Assembly (NCBI GenBank): GCA_003344405.1
Contig: NOWV01000045.1
Location: forward strand, 62,001-126,000
Reading direction: 5' to 3'
DNA: 64,000 nt
From: Trichoplax sp. H2
Taxonomy: Eukaryota > Placozoa > Uniplacotomia > Trichoplacea
Below the pieces are notes generated by a model, which saw only the letters and a program-made list of their open reading frames with translations, did not search any database and was not told where the DNA came from. This document shows positions 37,411 to 52,474 of this stretch, piece after piece; within the stretch, counting starts at the first letter, position 1; every line of letters starts with the position of its first letter. The translations under genes were made by a program, and so were the position numbers.

Positions 37411-40400
37411 TTAAACCATAAAGACAACAAATATAATGAAAAAAATCATTAATACACCAAATATCTTAATCATTAGCCAACGATTAGACGAAATGGATTG
37501 AAAATATTTTAAAATTTCACTATGAGCAGCTTCTACATTTGCTTGTGTATCTTCAACGTTTGCATCGATCCTATTGAAATCGTAGTCAATTAATTCTATT
37601 TATAAGTGGGAAAAATGACGGTATCAAATATACCTCAGAACTTGCTCTTCCTGCTCTTTCACCATAGTAGCTAATTGTTGAAATATACCACCTAATTCTA
37701 CAATAGTAGACTCAATATTTTCCATCGTTTCAGCCCTGTCTTGTATGTAATTATCCTAAAAGAGGTAGTAGAAAATATAAGATGTTCCAGATGTTAGCTG
37801 CGTCGTAGCGTATTATCATCGGTATTTTACGCTAATAGTAAATACCTGTTGATCTATTAACTGCATTTGGTGATGGGGACTATCCAATGAATCCATATTT
37901 ATGGAAACTGACGAATTATTTCTTCGTAGTAACACTATAAAAAAAATAATTGATGAAAGACAGATACGAATTTGCTTACATTAAAAAAAATATTTATATC
38001 TACCAGATTGTTCGTTATTATCCGTTGGTGTGTACATTGGTACCGGAGCAGTAGAGAATTGTTCACGTCGCTCCTTCTGTTGTTTTAGATTCTAAAAATT
38101 GATTATATGTGCCTAATTTAAATTCTAATCGACATCCTTTTTTAAATCATAAATATATACTTGTTCATTAATTATTAATTGTAACTAAATTCTACTTACG
38201 GCGGTACGGATCTCTAAAACACCTTTAAAATCTTTCGACATAGAGGCTAACCTAGACTGTTGACAATCAACAAAATGTAATTAAATTAAGGGCTACATTG
38301 ATATAATACAGTTGTTTAGTCATCAATAAGTATATCATAATACTTCGTTATTAACCATAATATCATGATAGCACTTAAATTTTGGAATACATACAGCCTC
38401 CATAATTGAATGACTATTTAATTGTTTGTATATAAATTTAGTACGATAATGTCAACAATGTCACTACAAGGATTCTGTATTTTATTGTGCCCGTACTTTT
38501 ACTGCTAGATATTATAAATTTTAACAACGAACCTGTAAAGAATATAAAACGGAATTAGAGTGTGTTTGTATATGCCGACCATTATGCATGTTCTTTAACC
38601 TGGCGATCTGAAAGGTTATACGTTAGTTAACGATTGAATAGTAATTGTTAAAAGTTAAAAATTACAATCAAAATTTATGAATATCAATAACAGAATAAGA
38701 GAGTTGAACTTTGGTTCTACACTTACTTCTCGTAGTTGTGCTATTTGTCTATTTAGGTCATTAATATCCTGTCAAAACAATTACGCTCGTTTATTTCAGA
38801 ATAAATCGCTTCCAAGTCAGTACAAATTAAATGTTACTATATTATTGTATCATGTTTATAACTGGATTAAACATATAAAAATAAGTACGTTTAAGCAAGA
38901 ATTTAACTTGATAACAATTATACCACTTCGTATATTAATACATATACGTCTATATCCTATAGCTAGTACAACATACCTAAACATGTTACTAAGTTTATCA
39001 ATTATTTCATACATATGATAATGAGGAATGTCACAATGTAGTTATTTTACCTGTTTAATTATATTAGTTAGCTGTTGTATTTCTAATGGTTTATCATCGA
39101 ATAATGACATCTTCTTCGCCACTGTGAATAAACAGAAATCAATGCAGCACAATTATTTATAGTCTTTGGCTACATGTGCAGTTAAAACCGATACAGTGAT
39201 CTCAAAACTTTACGTTGCAATAAAACTATACAATGTCAGTAAGGCAAAAGGACTTTTTTTAAGATATGTATAATAAAACATGTCCTTTACATAAAAGGAA
39301 GTTATTCATAACACATAACAGGATGCACATACAATTCATTGATTCAACAGTTTTTCTACATATAACTATCTTCAGTATTTAGTGGAAAACCATTACGCCA
39401 CTATGATTGTGTTGATTCATATACTACTGTGACTACATACTATAGGCAATAGCAACGGATAAGATTATGTCTGATTAATCTAATACCACTTCTTTACTCG
39501 ATTTTTATAAAAACCTGATATTCAATTTTTAACTATCTTGATATTATACGATTTTCAACAGAATTATCGACAATATAAGAAAAATTTTTTCAATTTTTAA
39601 AAAAACTATCAAGAGGAACAATATGAGAATATGAAACCGTCCATTTGCCAACATTATCTCTATCGTAAATGCTTTTTAGAAATGATACTTACGATTTGCT
39701 AATTTCTCCAATTTTTTAAAAGTATTTGCGATATCGTTGCCGATACGCCTAAAATAATATACAGACAAAGATTAATTAATAATAATAATTAATGTATATC
39801 CAATAAAATTTACTGCTATTGAAAATAAAAATTATTGATGTTTGTTTAGAATCAACGTTAAATTTGAAACGGTCATTCCTAATAGTATCGCCAATGATAC
39901 GGTATTGAAATAACTAGTCACAGTGAAATTCAATACTCAGTTCTACCTAAGTGATGAATACGTCTGTACTGTTATGTCAGAAGGTTAATCCTTCTAATTA
40001 ATCATCAGCATGAAATGGGAATTTATAATGACGCTTCATAAATTCAATTAAAGCTATACTCTGCAAATGGCCCATAATGCAAACAACAAATCCTTACTTT
40101 GCTACAATAGAGAACTCGCTAGGATTGGCATGTCGTGACTGACTTCGAGAGTTCATTCCATCTTTATTCTACAAATTTCAAGCCAGATCAAAAAAATAAT
40201 AACACATTTTTAGAGAACTGCGTACAGTATGTGTATATCAGTAGACAGTAAACAGTCGTGTAATATGAAATTGGAAGCTAGAACACCAATAGTAAAAAGG
40301 ATGATACCGTCGTATTATTACCAACTTCTTATAACCGTATTCTGCTGTAGTTGCATACTGTACTACCGTACTGTACATACTACAGCTTCCAATTTTAACA

Positions 40401-40868
40401 AATTATGATGTGGTAAAATTTTCAATGAATGTAGAATACTCAAGGAAATAGTACCACAATTTATCTTTTATGTCACCGAATTTCAATGAATCAATACTGA
40501 TGTATTGATACAGTACAATTTTTTTTTTTGGAGGGGGGAGGAAAGAGGGATAAATGCAGTTGTTTCATGATCATTTAAAAATTTCAGTCAAGATATTCTA
40601 CCAACTCTATTTACAACGCTATACAGGAGTTGATTCATCATCCTATTACCTGTTTGTTTTGTAAGGTCTTGGCCACTAGCATGAATTCGGCAGTTCTATC
40701 TCGACTGGATGAGTTGGAGATTCCGGAGAAGAAATTTAATGAATTTACGCTTTGATCTTTATCGTTGGACATCCCCGATGAATTTAAGTTACGCCGACGA
40801 GCAATTGCTAATGTAAAGTAATAGAATATTAGTAGATAAAATGACTTGTTCCATCGATTCAATATCAT
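37411..40868 (-). CDS. STX5: Syntaxin-5, ER-Golgi Qa-SNARE
   Basis: 11 exons: 40650-40868, 40098-40168, 39693-39748, 39051-39121, 38727-38768, 38533-38607, 38200-38256, 38004-38091, 37846-37934, 37634-37755, 37411-37570. The length is 349 aa from the ATG at 40868, or 317 aa from the ATG at 40772; human forms are 355 and 301. Motifs in order are SSRDRTAEFMLVAKTLQ, RIGNDIANTFKKLEKLA, MSLFDDKPLEIQQLTNIIKQ, DINDLNRQIAQL, NGRHIQTHSNSV, LASMSKDFKGVLEIRT and NLKQQKERREQFS. The Qa-SNARE helix (LIDQQDNYIQDRAETMENIE, GGIFQQLATMVKEQEEQV) has its zero-layer Gln, and a C-terminal membrane anchor (WLMIKIFGVLMIFFIIFVVF) follows. The protein fuses ER-derived and intra-Golgi vesicles. The extra N-terminus carries ARRR just before the internal Met. 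A splice-acceptor-like CATTAG lies in it at about 40805, so the exact 5' end is uncertain. Confidence 0.94.
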
Positions 40869-41218
40869 TTACTGTATGTATCTAGTTTCTACCGTCGCCT
40901 TGAAAATGAGTGGACAACGGCAATCGGTTTATTTATGAATATGATCGATTGCTATACATTCATGCATGTCTTCCACGATCTGCCCATCCTGAATAGGCAT
41001 TGTACAGTATTTTGAAGATATAGTTGGACCGATCGTTATGCCGTACTACCAGTAATTTTTATTGTAGCGATAAGTATAATCTTCCATTCAATTGAACACT
41101 ATTAGTCCTTTCTTTCTATACGATGAATCACTTCTAACTTGTTTCAATTTCAAAGAAGAACATTGATTGAAAAAATGGCTACCAACTACATTGTAAAATG
41201 CACTACTGAAACAGTGCA

Positions 41219-41690
41219 GGCTGTGTACTGTACAGTACTGTAGTACACCGTTGAAAATCTTATCTACCATATTCTTCCTATCCTAGCAGCAAGGTTATGA
41301 CTACGGCTAAAGTTGCGAGTTCATATTCAATTCGTTATTAATTCAATCTTACCATCCATAATTATAGTTGATCTCTGTTAAATAGGATATAGAATAATGA
41401 GATGAAACCACTACTCCCAACTGCTTACGGCTAATCAAAATTTAGAAGCATATTTTGGGGGAACAACACGCAGCCACAATGACGTGGAAGATGCAGTATC
41501 GTATTGGATTGCACAGCGTCTGGTCATCCCGTCCAGTCCAGTCCGGTTTTACAGTACATTGCACAGTAGCCGTACAGTACGGTGTACTGTACTGTAGTGT
41601 AGTGTACTGTACTGTAGTGTACTGTACTCTTCTACTGCTGCTAAATCGGTGCATACTGTACAGTACTGTGTCATTCTGACATGGAACTAC
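41219..41690. repeat. GTAC-centred palindromic repeat clusters
   Basis: TGTACTGTACAGTACTGTAG at 41223-41242 and a longer run of GTGTACTGTACTGTAGTGTA-like units at 41552-41690. Confidence 0.85.
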
Positions 41691-41822
41691 TGTACTAAAA
41701 GAAGACTTGGACAGATCACTTGAGCGGATGGACATTTTCGGCCTCATCTCGTTAAAGTAGAGTATGTACGTATTTTGCCAAACACGTCGTTATGGCAGTA
41801 CTTTAGTATGCAGACGGTTGAT

Positions 41823-42175
41823 TTTGAATTTGACAGATATTTTCTCAATTAAATAATAATAATTGAATATTACATTGAATCTTATTCTACTATACACTGC
41901 ACAGTGTACAGCACAGTGGTTATTTTCCCCTATTTGAATTTGACTGATATTTTCTCAATTAAATAAATAATATTACATTGAATCTTATTCCACTGTTCAC
42001 TGCACAGTGTACAGCACAGTGATCATTTTTTCCTATTTAAATTTGACTGATATTTTCTCAATTAAATAATATTACATTGAATCTTATTCTACTGTACACT
42101 GCACAGTGGTTATTTTTCCCTATTTGAATTTGACCGATATTTTCTCAATTAAATAATATATTACATTGAATCATG
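41823..42175. repeat. Tandem repeat, about 85-110 base period, four copies
   Basis: Each copy contains TTTGACTGATATTTTCTCAA, an ATTACATTGAATCTTATT segment and, in the first three, a CACTGCACAGTG palindrome. Copies start near 41823, 41935, 42042 and 42126; the last lacks the palindrome. Differences are few, so the array is fairly young. Confidence 0.9.
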
Positions 42176-42240
42176 GTCACTTTTCCATATTTACGTCCTC
42201 ATTTGGTAAGAAAAGTCCGTCTGTCTATAAGACAGTCTGT

Positions 42241-42382
42241 ATAGTGCACTGTACCATAGCTTACTGTACCTACAGTACAGTACAAAGTACTGCACGTTAC
42301 AGTACTCTGTACTGTACTGCATTCAAAGAAAGAGTACTGTACAGTACTACTGTACAGTACACTGAGTGTACAGTCTGTATCT
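42241..42382. repeat. GTAC-centred palindromic repeat cluster
   Basis: Repeated TACAGTACAGTACAAAGTAC, CTCTGTACTGTACTGC and AGTACTGTACAGTACTACTG units. A further TACTGTACTGTAGAC sits at about 42494. Confidence 0.85.
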
Positions 42383-42724
42383 GTGACTCGAAGCGGATGG
42401 ACAGAGCAGACCGACTGGATTTGGCGCCAACTTTGAATGACTGATACCCCTTGTTCAGTCAGCGAACAGGAGCAAGGCAGTTGCCGCGGCCTATACTGTA
42501 CTGTAGACAAAACCTTTCCATGTTGGCAGCCTGCTCACGGCCTAGGACAATTTATAGCCTGTAGTAAAAGATTATGTTTCATGCAACTTTATCGATTCCT
42601 CGTTCACTGGATAGCTAGCTCAAACTCAACCATTTAAAATTATAGAAAGAATTGAATCAAAAAATTTCTTTCTACACGCGTATCTTGGCCTTGCAACTTT
42701 CTACGAAGAAGCGAACGAGAAAAG

Positions 42725-45700
42725 ATGGTCACCGATGCAGAAATTCTATCACAGGTTCAATTTTGTAGGGGGGAGGGTTATCTTGATATTGTTGAACTAC
42801 AGCAAATAAATTAAACTATCTTGACTGTCATCGTATAGTAAGATACAACTCTGAATATTCAATTTCTGATCTTGACACAAAATGACTATTTATACTCAAC
42901 TTAAAAATAGGCAAATAATAGTGTAATCATGATGATGATTTTTATTAACCAGGCAATACAATCCGAACAACACTTAGATGATACTGACGGCGAAAATGTC
43001 AGTACTCCTCCACCACAGAGTAGCCCTACTACACAAGCAAAAGAAGACAACAACCTCCAATGGGATGATCAATGGCCTGGTGAACATGAAAGCGATTCTG
43101 ACGATAGTGAAGTGAATTTCACAAGAAAGAAAAAGATTCAACGAACTAAAAAATCACCTGCTAAAGAAAATACCAAGTCCAAGGTAACGATGATGAATTA
43201 GCCTGTAGATTAAATTAAAATCGAATGATCAATATTATCCGTAGGGTGGGAATACAATGTACGTGTATTAATTAATAGGAATCTTTGATGGTATCGATTT
43301 CATACTAGTTGTATTTAGCGACTTTGAATCCAAGCAAAGATGAATATTAAGCATATGTAAAATTCAATTTCCAAATTTTTACAACCATGCAACATTTATT
43401 ATACCACAGTACAGTATATATCGTACAAATAATAGTGTAGAACTGATTATTCTACGGAATAATACAATCACGTATTCCTGACTGTCATTACAAGGCACAG
43501 TTAAATATTTCTGTACAACATTGAATTAAATGATATTTGTTACTGTATCCAATTCATTAGTACAGTGATACTATATGCACAAATACAACATACAACGGCT
43601 CTTAGAGTAAATATACCATATCTATATTAATTGCAATCATCAAAAGTACAGGAAACGCAAATTAATAGCATTTTATATTTTTTGATGTGACTATTTAACC
43701 AACTTAAGCATAATAGCTAATTTTTCACTTTCATATTTATTTGAACAGTCGCCACACAATCGGAAAGCCAAATTACAACAACTACATAGTCAATCGCAAA
43801 AGCTTATCCGAGGTGAGTTACAAGTGAACAATCTATTCATTGTATATTTGTGTAGCATCTTTAAAGTCCGCAAAGATTTAATACATTATGTGACTATAAA
43901 TCTTTTCCTAAAACCCAGATAGTTTACATTTTACGTAAATTTTTAATAATACGATCAAATTATTGTATCTAAGATTTCCCTTACCTTATTACTATAAACT
44001 GAAGTTTTTCTATTGGTATCACACATTTAGAATCGGACTTGAACATTCCTCGCTATACACCAGCGGTAAAACCTTTAAGTGATTGTCTAGCTAAAATTCA
44101 GCAGCTTCAGGATCCTGAGAAGTATGTTAACACTACTTCATGATTAATTTAAACAATTAAGTAAAATATCTTCTGCAGCATTTTATATCATTCGCCTTAT
44201 TTATAATCAAGTACTGTAGCACATTTCTTTATAAATAGCCATTATTATAATAAGGATAAGCTTACACTGAATTGTTATAAATTTACAATATACCGCAAAT
44301 AATCTTCCATCATAGGATGCCGATTCAAAAATAAAATTAAATCATTGCAAAGATATTATAACTACAATCAAAATAGTTTTAATTTTTACTAATAAATATC
44401 CAACTAAATTTGTTCGCTCTATCTATCAGGAATAAATCTACAGGTTTTCATCTCAGATCAGTCAGCCAACTCCGTAAAAACATCAAACTTGAGAGAATAG
44501 CCCCCAAAATTTTACCAAGTCTTACTAAGCCATCTAACGATGTTCTAATTTTATCGAATGCAGGTCAGCTATATGATGTTAATCTAATAATTTACCTTGC
44601 TTTGCTTAAAATACCGATAAAATCATTTGACCATAAACCAGATTCAGTAACACCACAATCCAGAAAATAATGACTTTCAATATTTTTCAACATTTCCATA
44701 ATAGATAATAAATGTGATAATGCGATTAATCGGTTTAAAAACCGATTCAATAAGCATAATCCAGTAAAATCACGGAAAGCTTCAGGTAAGTTAGCTCAAT
44801 ATGATTAAATTTGCCCAATTCGAAATCTAAATAGCAATCGCCGTCAAGTCATGTTGCTTCTATTAACGATAATTACAGAACGTGCCAAAGTCAATATTTT
44901 AGTGAAAGAGAAAGATCAGCTACAAACATTGGAACTAGAATTGCCGGAGAATAACGATAAAATTAGCTCTATTCTAAAGCCAGACGAAATTGATACCATC
45001 AAAACGCCAGGTATGGAGATCAGGTGTACCTATACCTAATATAGATAAGTTTATTTTATTTCTCAAAAATCTTTAAAATTATAATTCTAGGAGCCAAAAA
45101 AGCCATTGTTAAAACTAGGTTACATGCAAAGATGGTAGAACGACGAAGAAATGAACGACTGGCTATGGAAGAAGAGCAAAAAATTGATGAGGAAGAGTTT
45201 GACGATGAGGAGGAAGAATTGACGCCTGATGACCAAGACGACTTTGATACTGATGTTGTCGACGAAGAGGACGAAGACGAAAACAAGGATAGCAACGAAG
45301 ATACCGACGATGAAGAACTTCTCAATAGTTATATTCATGTAGGAATGAATAGTAATAAGTCGCCTATATCAAACTCATTGGACAAGAATGTTATGGAAAT
45401 GTCTACCATAGATGAAAAACGTAAAATAATTTTACTTTTAAAGATTTCCATAGCAGTAATCTCAACTTTATTATTAACTAATTTGTCAAACGGATTAATT
45501 TTATCTTTACTGCAATATAACGTATATTAATTAAATTATACGATGCAAATTATATTCTATTAGAGAACCAACCAGCTAAAGATAATACTCTAGATCTATT
45601 CAACAAGAATAGCAATTCAGACGCGGTAAATAATGATTCCCGAGACAAATGGGACAGCACAAACTTTCTACGACAGCAAAGTATTCATTTAACATGGGAC

Positions 45701-48336
45701 GGAACTCAGACATTTGATTATAACGACAATTTGGAACAAGGTCTGCAACTTATTTGACTGATTTATGTAATGGAATTTATTGCTTCACCTTAAATGCTAT
45801 AATTTGATTAAATACTAGATATAGATCAAGGCTCTAATAAAAATGAGAAAGGAGACGAAAGCAATATACCATCTAGCTTTGACTATTTTAGTTTACCTCC
45901 TGCTCAAATCCCGAAAAATTTTACCAAACCTAAAAGTGCACGTTGTTCTCCAGATTTATTCCTGTCGCCTCAAATTGTAGATAAAACACCTACAGCCGAA
46001 CTTAAGGCAAGTATAATAAATTATTATGATACATACTTTCTCAATTCACTTTAATCAGTAGCTTTGACTAATTTTAACTGAATGCATGTTATAATTCTCC
46101 AGTCAACAAGACTTGCCGAACTGACTTTACCAGTGGAAGATTCTCAAGTAATAAACCCCAAATAGTTATATATAAAAATTTTCCAGAAAAAATACTTTGA
46201 TTATTAAATCATTAAATGCTAGCGCTCGCTACTACGGCTGATCCAATATGTAGAAATCATTAATTTATTAACTGTCAGTTGCACAATTCTTTAGGATTTA
46301 TATGAGTCGGAATCATCGGCTGCTACCCTTAATGAATCATTTCAATTAGGAGAAGAACCTTCATCACTACGACTCCAAAAGTATGTAACACAGTATAACT
46401 TATATCACTACTTACCAATCGTCCTACTAAAGAAAAGTATCTCTCACAGAGTTTCAGCGGGATCGATCGGAGGTCGATCGTCCTTTGATCAGTTATTTGC
46501 CCAAGCAACTGTTGATCCCCAGGATAACATGGATGAATTACTAGAGCTATGTTCTGGTCAATTTTCGAATGAAACTACCCGACAAACATTCAAGAGCGCC
46601 TTTAGTAAAGTAAAAACAGCTGCGCAAAAGGAAATTTTAATCCCTGATGATGATGATAACAACGACATGGGAGATTCCGAAGTATCTACTAAAGAACTTA
46701 GGGAGGAAAACGACTGTGATGATAATTCGGTAAATGAGGACGCAACGAGCGAGAGCAACAGTCAAGAAGTTGATAAAACGAAGAGGTACTATACTAATTA
46801 GCACTACCTGTTGATTGAGACTTCCCACTGAATGGTAAACGGATGCAATATTACTAAATTGAAACCTTGTTATGCGTTTAGTACGATATCCGAACTGAAA
46901 AAAAACAAATTCCTTGACATGGAAGCAGAATTATCTGGTAGCGAAGTAAGTTCTGATGAGGACGATGATGGAGGTAGTGAACAATCAGAGTACGAGCGCG
47001 ACTCAGATAATGATATGATATCAGACGAAGAAAAGTTAGCCGATGAAATCGCAAAAGTTCACAAGTATGATCATACGATTATTCTATGTTCTCTCATTTA
47101 AGTACTAGTGAATAGTAACCAGTATTCAAAGTATCACTATTTATTCATTCTTACTACCTTTAATTCGAACGGCAACGTTTATAGCAAAAAATTGCTAATT
47201 GAAGATAAAGCAAACCTTAGAGCTTTCCAGGAAAGATTTTTAGAAGGTTCGAAAAATATACTTTCTATTTATCTCGTTGTGAACTCTTGAATAAAAATTA
47301 TCGGTAATATTTATTACAGATGGTGATTTATATGCCGAGGGTGGTAGAACTAGGCGTTTCAAGTGGAACAATCTAGGTACTTTTATGACTGTTATAATTA
47401 TTTTTTAAAACGGTATGACTCACAAAATTTTTCCTATAGCGTCAGAAGATTCCCAGTTGGACTTATTTGGCGGAAATGATAGCGAAAACGAAAATGCCGT
47501 TAGCGAAATTATTTCTCAATCTGAAGTAAAGAAGCGTCGTGAGCGATATGAGCGAGACACTTATGTTCGAGATAACTTGGTACAACAATATCTTGTATCA
47601 TACACATTGATTTAAGATCACCCACTCAAACTTATTTGTTTTCTTGATACGAAACAACAGGCACACGAAAAAAAAATTGACCACATAGACGAGAACAGCC
47701 AAAGCATTTTAAGTCTCATAAAAGATGTCAGTAAAGGCCATGGTTAGTATCTTCTGGTAAAATTTTTATTTTTAGATTTTACTATGATATAATCTTTACC
47801 TGAAATAAAGTTAGTAAGCAAGCTCTGTCTATTTTTCAGTGCCTGCTAAGCCACAACCCTTAGAAAATGATTCGAAACCGGAAACTCCTAAGAAAATACT
47901 GGTAATGTACCTTTACTATATACTTATGCAAGATAATAATCTTAACACTTATAGTGAAATGCTTAATTTAGAAACGGCGAGGCTCTTTTCTCAATTTAAA
48001 GAAGCAAGCCCTATCTCGAATTTCCATATTTACATCAAATGGTAACGGCGTAAGTGGATCTGCTTCCAAAACGTTTGTTTTTAAATCGTTATCAGAAGGT
48101 GAATATAATGCCACTAGCGAAACGAGTGTAAGTAGCCAAGTAAATCCAAGATAAACTGTAGCACAATAATAGTACTGTATAACAATCGCTTACGTAGGTC
48201 CTAGCGCTCGAATTTAAATGATTAATGAATTATCTTTGCTTTATAGCAAAAGAGAAAAATTGAAGCCGATGGTTGTAACGATAAAAAAAGACCTCTATTA
48301 CTAGATAGATCAAACAGCATATTTAATCAACTGTAA
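42725..48336 (+). CDS. CLSPN: Claspin, replication-checkpoint mediator
   Basis: 21 exons, 923 aa (human about 1340): 42725-42754, 42953-43183, 43749-43812, 44031-44121, 44430-44563, 44705-44785, 44879-45010, 45091-45420, 45564-45740, 45819-46006, 46103-46147, 46295-46380, 46450-46785, 46882-47064, 47185-47246, 47320-47376, 47440-47594, 47661-47742, 47840-47901, 47972-48127, 48247-48336. Claspin binds stalled forks and presents CHK1 to ATR. Hallmarks are KAKLQQLHSQSQKLIR (about 88-105), an ERRRNERLAMEEE helix followed by a long Asp/Glu tract, one CHK1-docking motif MDELLELCSGQF (about 557), LDMEAELSGSEVSSDEDDD, RAFQERFLE, EGGRTRRFKWNNL, SEDSQLDLF, ASKTFVFKSLS and the tail RSNSIFNQL. Exon 1 encodes only ten residues. 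Intron 10 starts with GC (AAG|GCAAGT). The exon 17 donor could also be at 47580. Confidence 0.92.
43184..43748 (+). other. Claspin intron 2 (565 bp)
   Basis: AT-rich intron between GTAACG and GAACAG; nothing further seen. Confidence 0.6.
46007..46102 (+). other. GC-AG intron in claspin
   Basis: The donor is AAG|GCAAGT, an exact match to the usual GC-donor context, and the acceptor is TCTCCAG. With this junction the protein reads TAELK then STRLAELTLPVEDSQ in phase 0. The alternative GT four bases downstream shifts to phase 1 and gives a less claspin-like sequence. Confidence 0.75.
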
Positions 48337-48349
48337 TAAAATGAATAAA
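48335..48349 (+). terminator. Overlapping polyadenylation signals for claspin
   Basis: Two AATAAA hexamers (48335-48340 and 48344-48349) begin at the stop codon itself and just after it. The 3' UTR would then be very short. Confidence 0.5.
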
Positions 48350-48717
48350 TTTATTGATATACGTATATAAACGTACATATACATGTGTTTTGCTTGTTTA
48401 GTTCATTCCAAGTACTGTAATTTTTGCTGTAAAGTACCTAAACATTGTGCTCATTATTATACAATACTACGATGGTCCATCGATGTGTGACGAAATCGAT
48501 ACCGATTTCAATTGTAAGTTTTGATATACGTATGTATATGCGTACATACAGATATATATTTCATGTAAAATTATAAATAATTACAGTGACCATCATAAGC
48601 TGTTAATACGGTATTACGATTTATTTCAGTGTGCATATAACGTCACAACATTGATTGGAGAAAAAAAGGCCATTTTAAATAAAATTTTTTAAAATGTTAT
48701 TACGACTAATTCTAGAG
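48337..48717. other. Claspin / NDUFAF7 tail-to-tail spacer
   Basis: 381 bases with both 3' ends; short ATACGTATAT-like tracts and no gene. Confidence 0.6.
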
Positions 48718-51802
<3,085 letters not shown>

Positions 51803-52474
51803 GCAAGAACGAGCTATACTCTAATATCACTAAGCTCCACTAATTAATTTAGATAGGCCAGCTGCATGTGTAATCTGAATTGTTCTCGATCAGGTACAAA
51901 TTATTAATAATAAGCGGATACTCTCATCTCGCAAAATTGTACACTAACTATGTTGGCAATTACAGGGCACTTGATAACACCAATATCAACATAGGTCGGA
52001 GCAATATGACAGGAATGACAGCAAATTAGTATTTCTTGCAGAAATTCTTCAGGTACCTGCTTAGGTGCAAGAGGTAGCAAAAGCTAAGTTCTAGCTCTCA
52101 GAACTGCACTCAAGTAGTCCCTATTTCTGTCGTTCTGTGCTGTACTGTACCGCACGTTACACTCACTCAACTGGTACAGTACAGTTACCGTTGCTAGACT
52201 GAACTGCGCAGTGCGCAGAGTCGCTGAAGACGGTACAGTACCGATACATTACGTTAACTGTATTTACCACAAGCTAAATGAAATCCTTGGCTCCAACATC
52301 TTTCCTGCAGCATGCAGCAAAGCTGAAAGAAATCCGATCAAATCAACAAATCTTCTCTTTGGCCTATTTAAACTTGGACAAGGACTACAGTATTCTAGAT
52401 ATATTCTTTAATCGATTATAACATTGCTTGTATTTAAAGAAACGATCATCGGAATTGGTATCACGAGAAGGAAC
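51803..52474. promoter_or_regulatory. Bidirectional promoter region NDUFAF7 / MNAT1
   Basis: 672 bases separate the divergent ATGs. The middle contains a GTAC-repeat cluster (52138-52245) and, within it, the perfect palindrome-like TGCGCAGTGCGCA (52205-52217), which resembles two NRF1 half-sites. Confidence 0.65.
52138..52245. repeat. GTAC-centred palindromic repeat cluster
   Basis: CTGTACTGTACCGCACGTTA, TGGTACAGTACAGTTACC and GGTACAGTACCG units flank a short unique segment. Confidence 0.85.

Larger units (their letters stand above)
40869..42724. promoter_or_regulatory. Bidirectional spacer syntaxin-5 / claspin
   Basis: 1.86 kb between divergent starts. It is filled with GTAC clusters at 41219-41246, 41552-41690, 42241-42382 and 42495-42508, and with a four-copy tandem repeat (41823-42175). 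The DNA around 42460-42500 is GC-richer (TTGCCGCGGCC), as expected near a promoter. No coding exon was found. Confidence 0.6.

Noticed and set aside
45056-45338. Ser-rich and hydrophobic minus-strand open frames
   Set aside because: They are antisense shadows of the acidic Asp/Glu tract in claspin exon 8. The same applies to 46558-46828.
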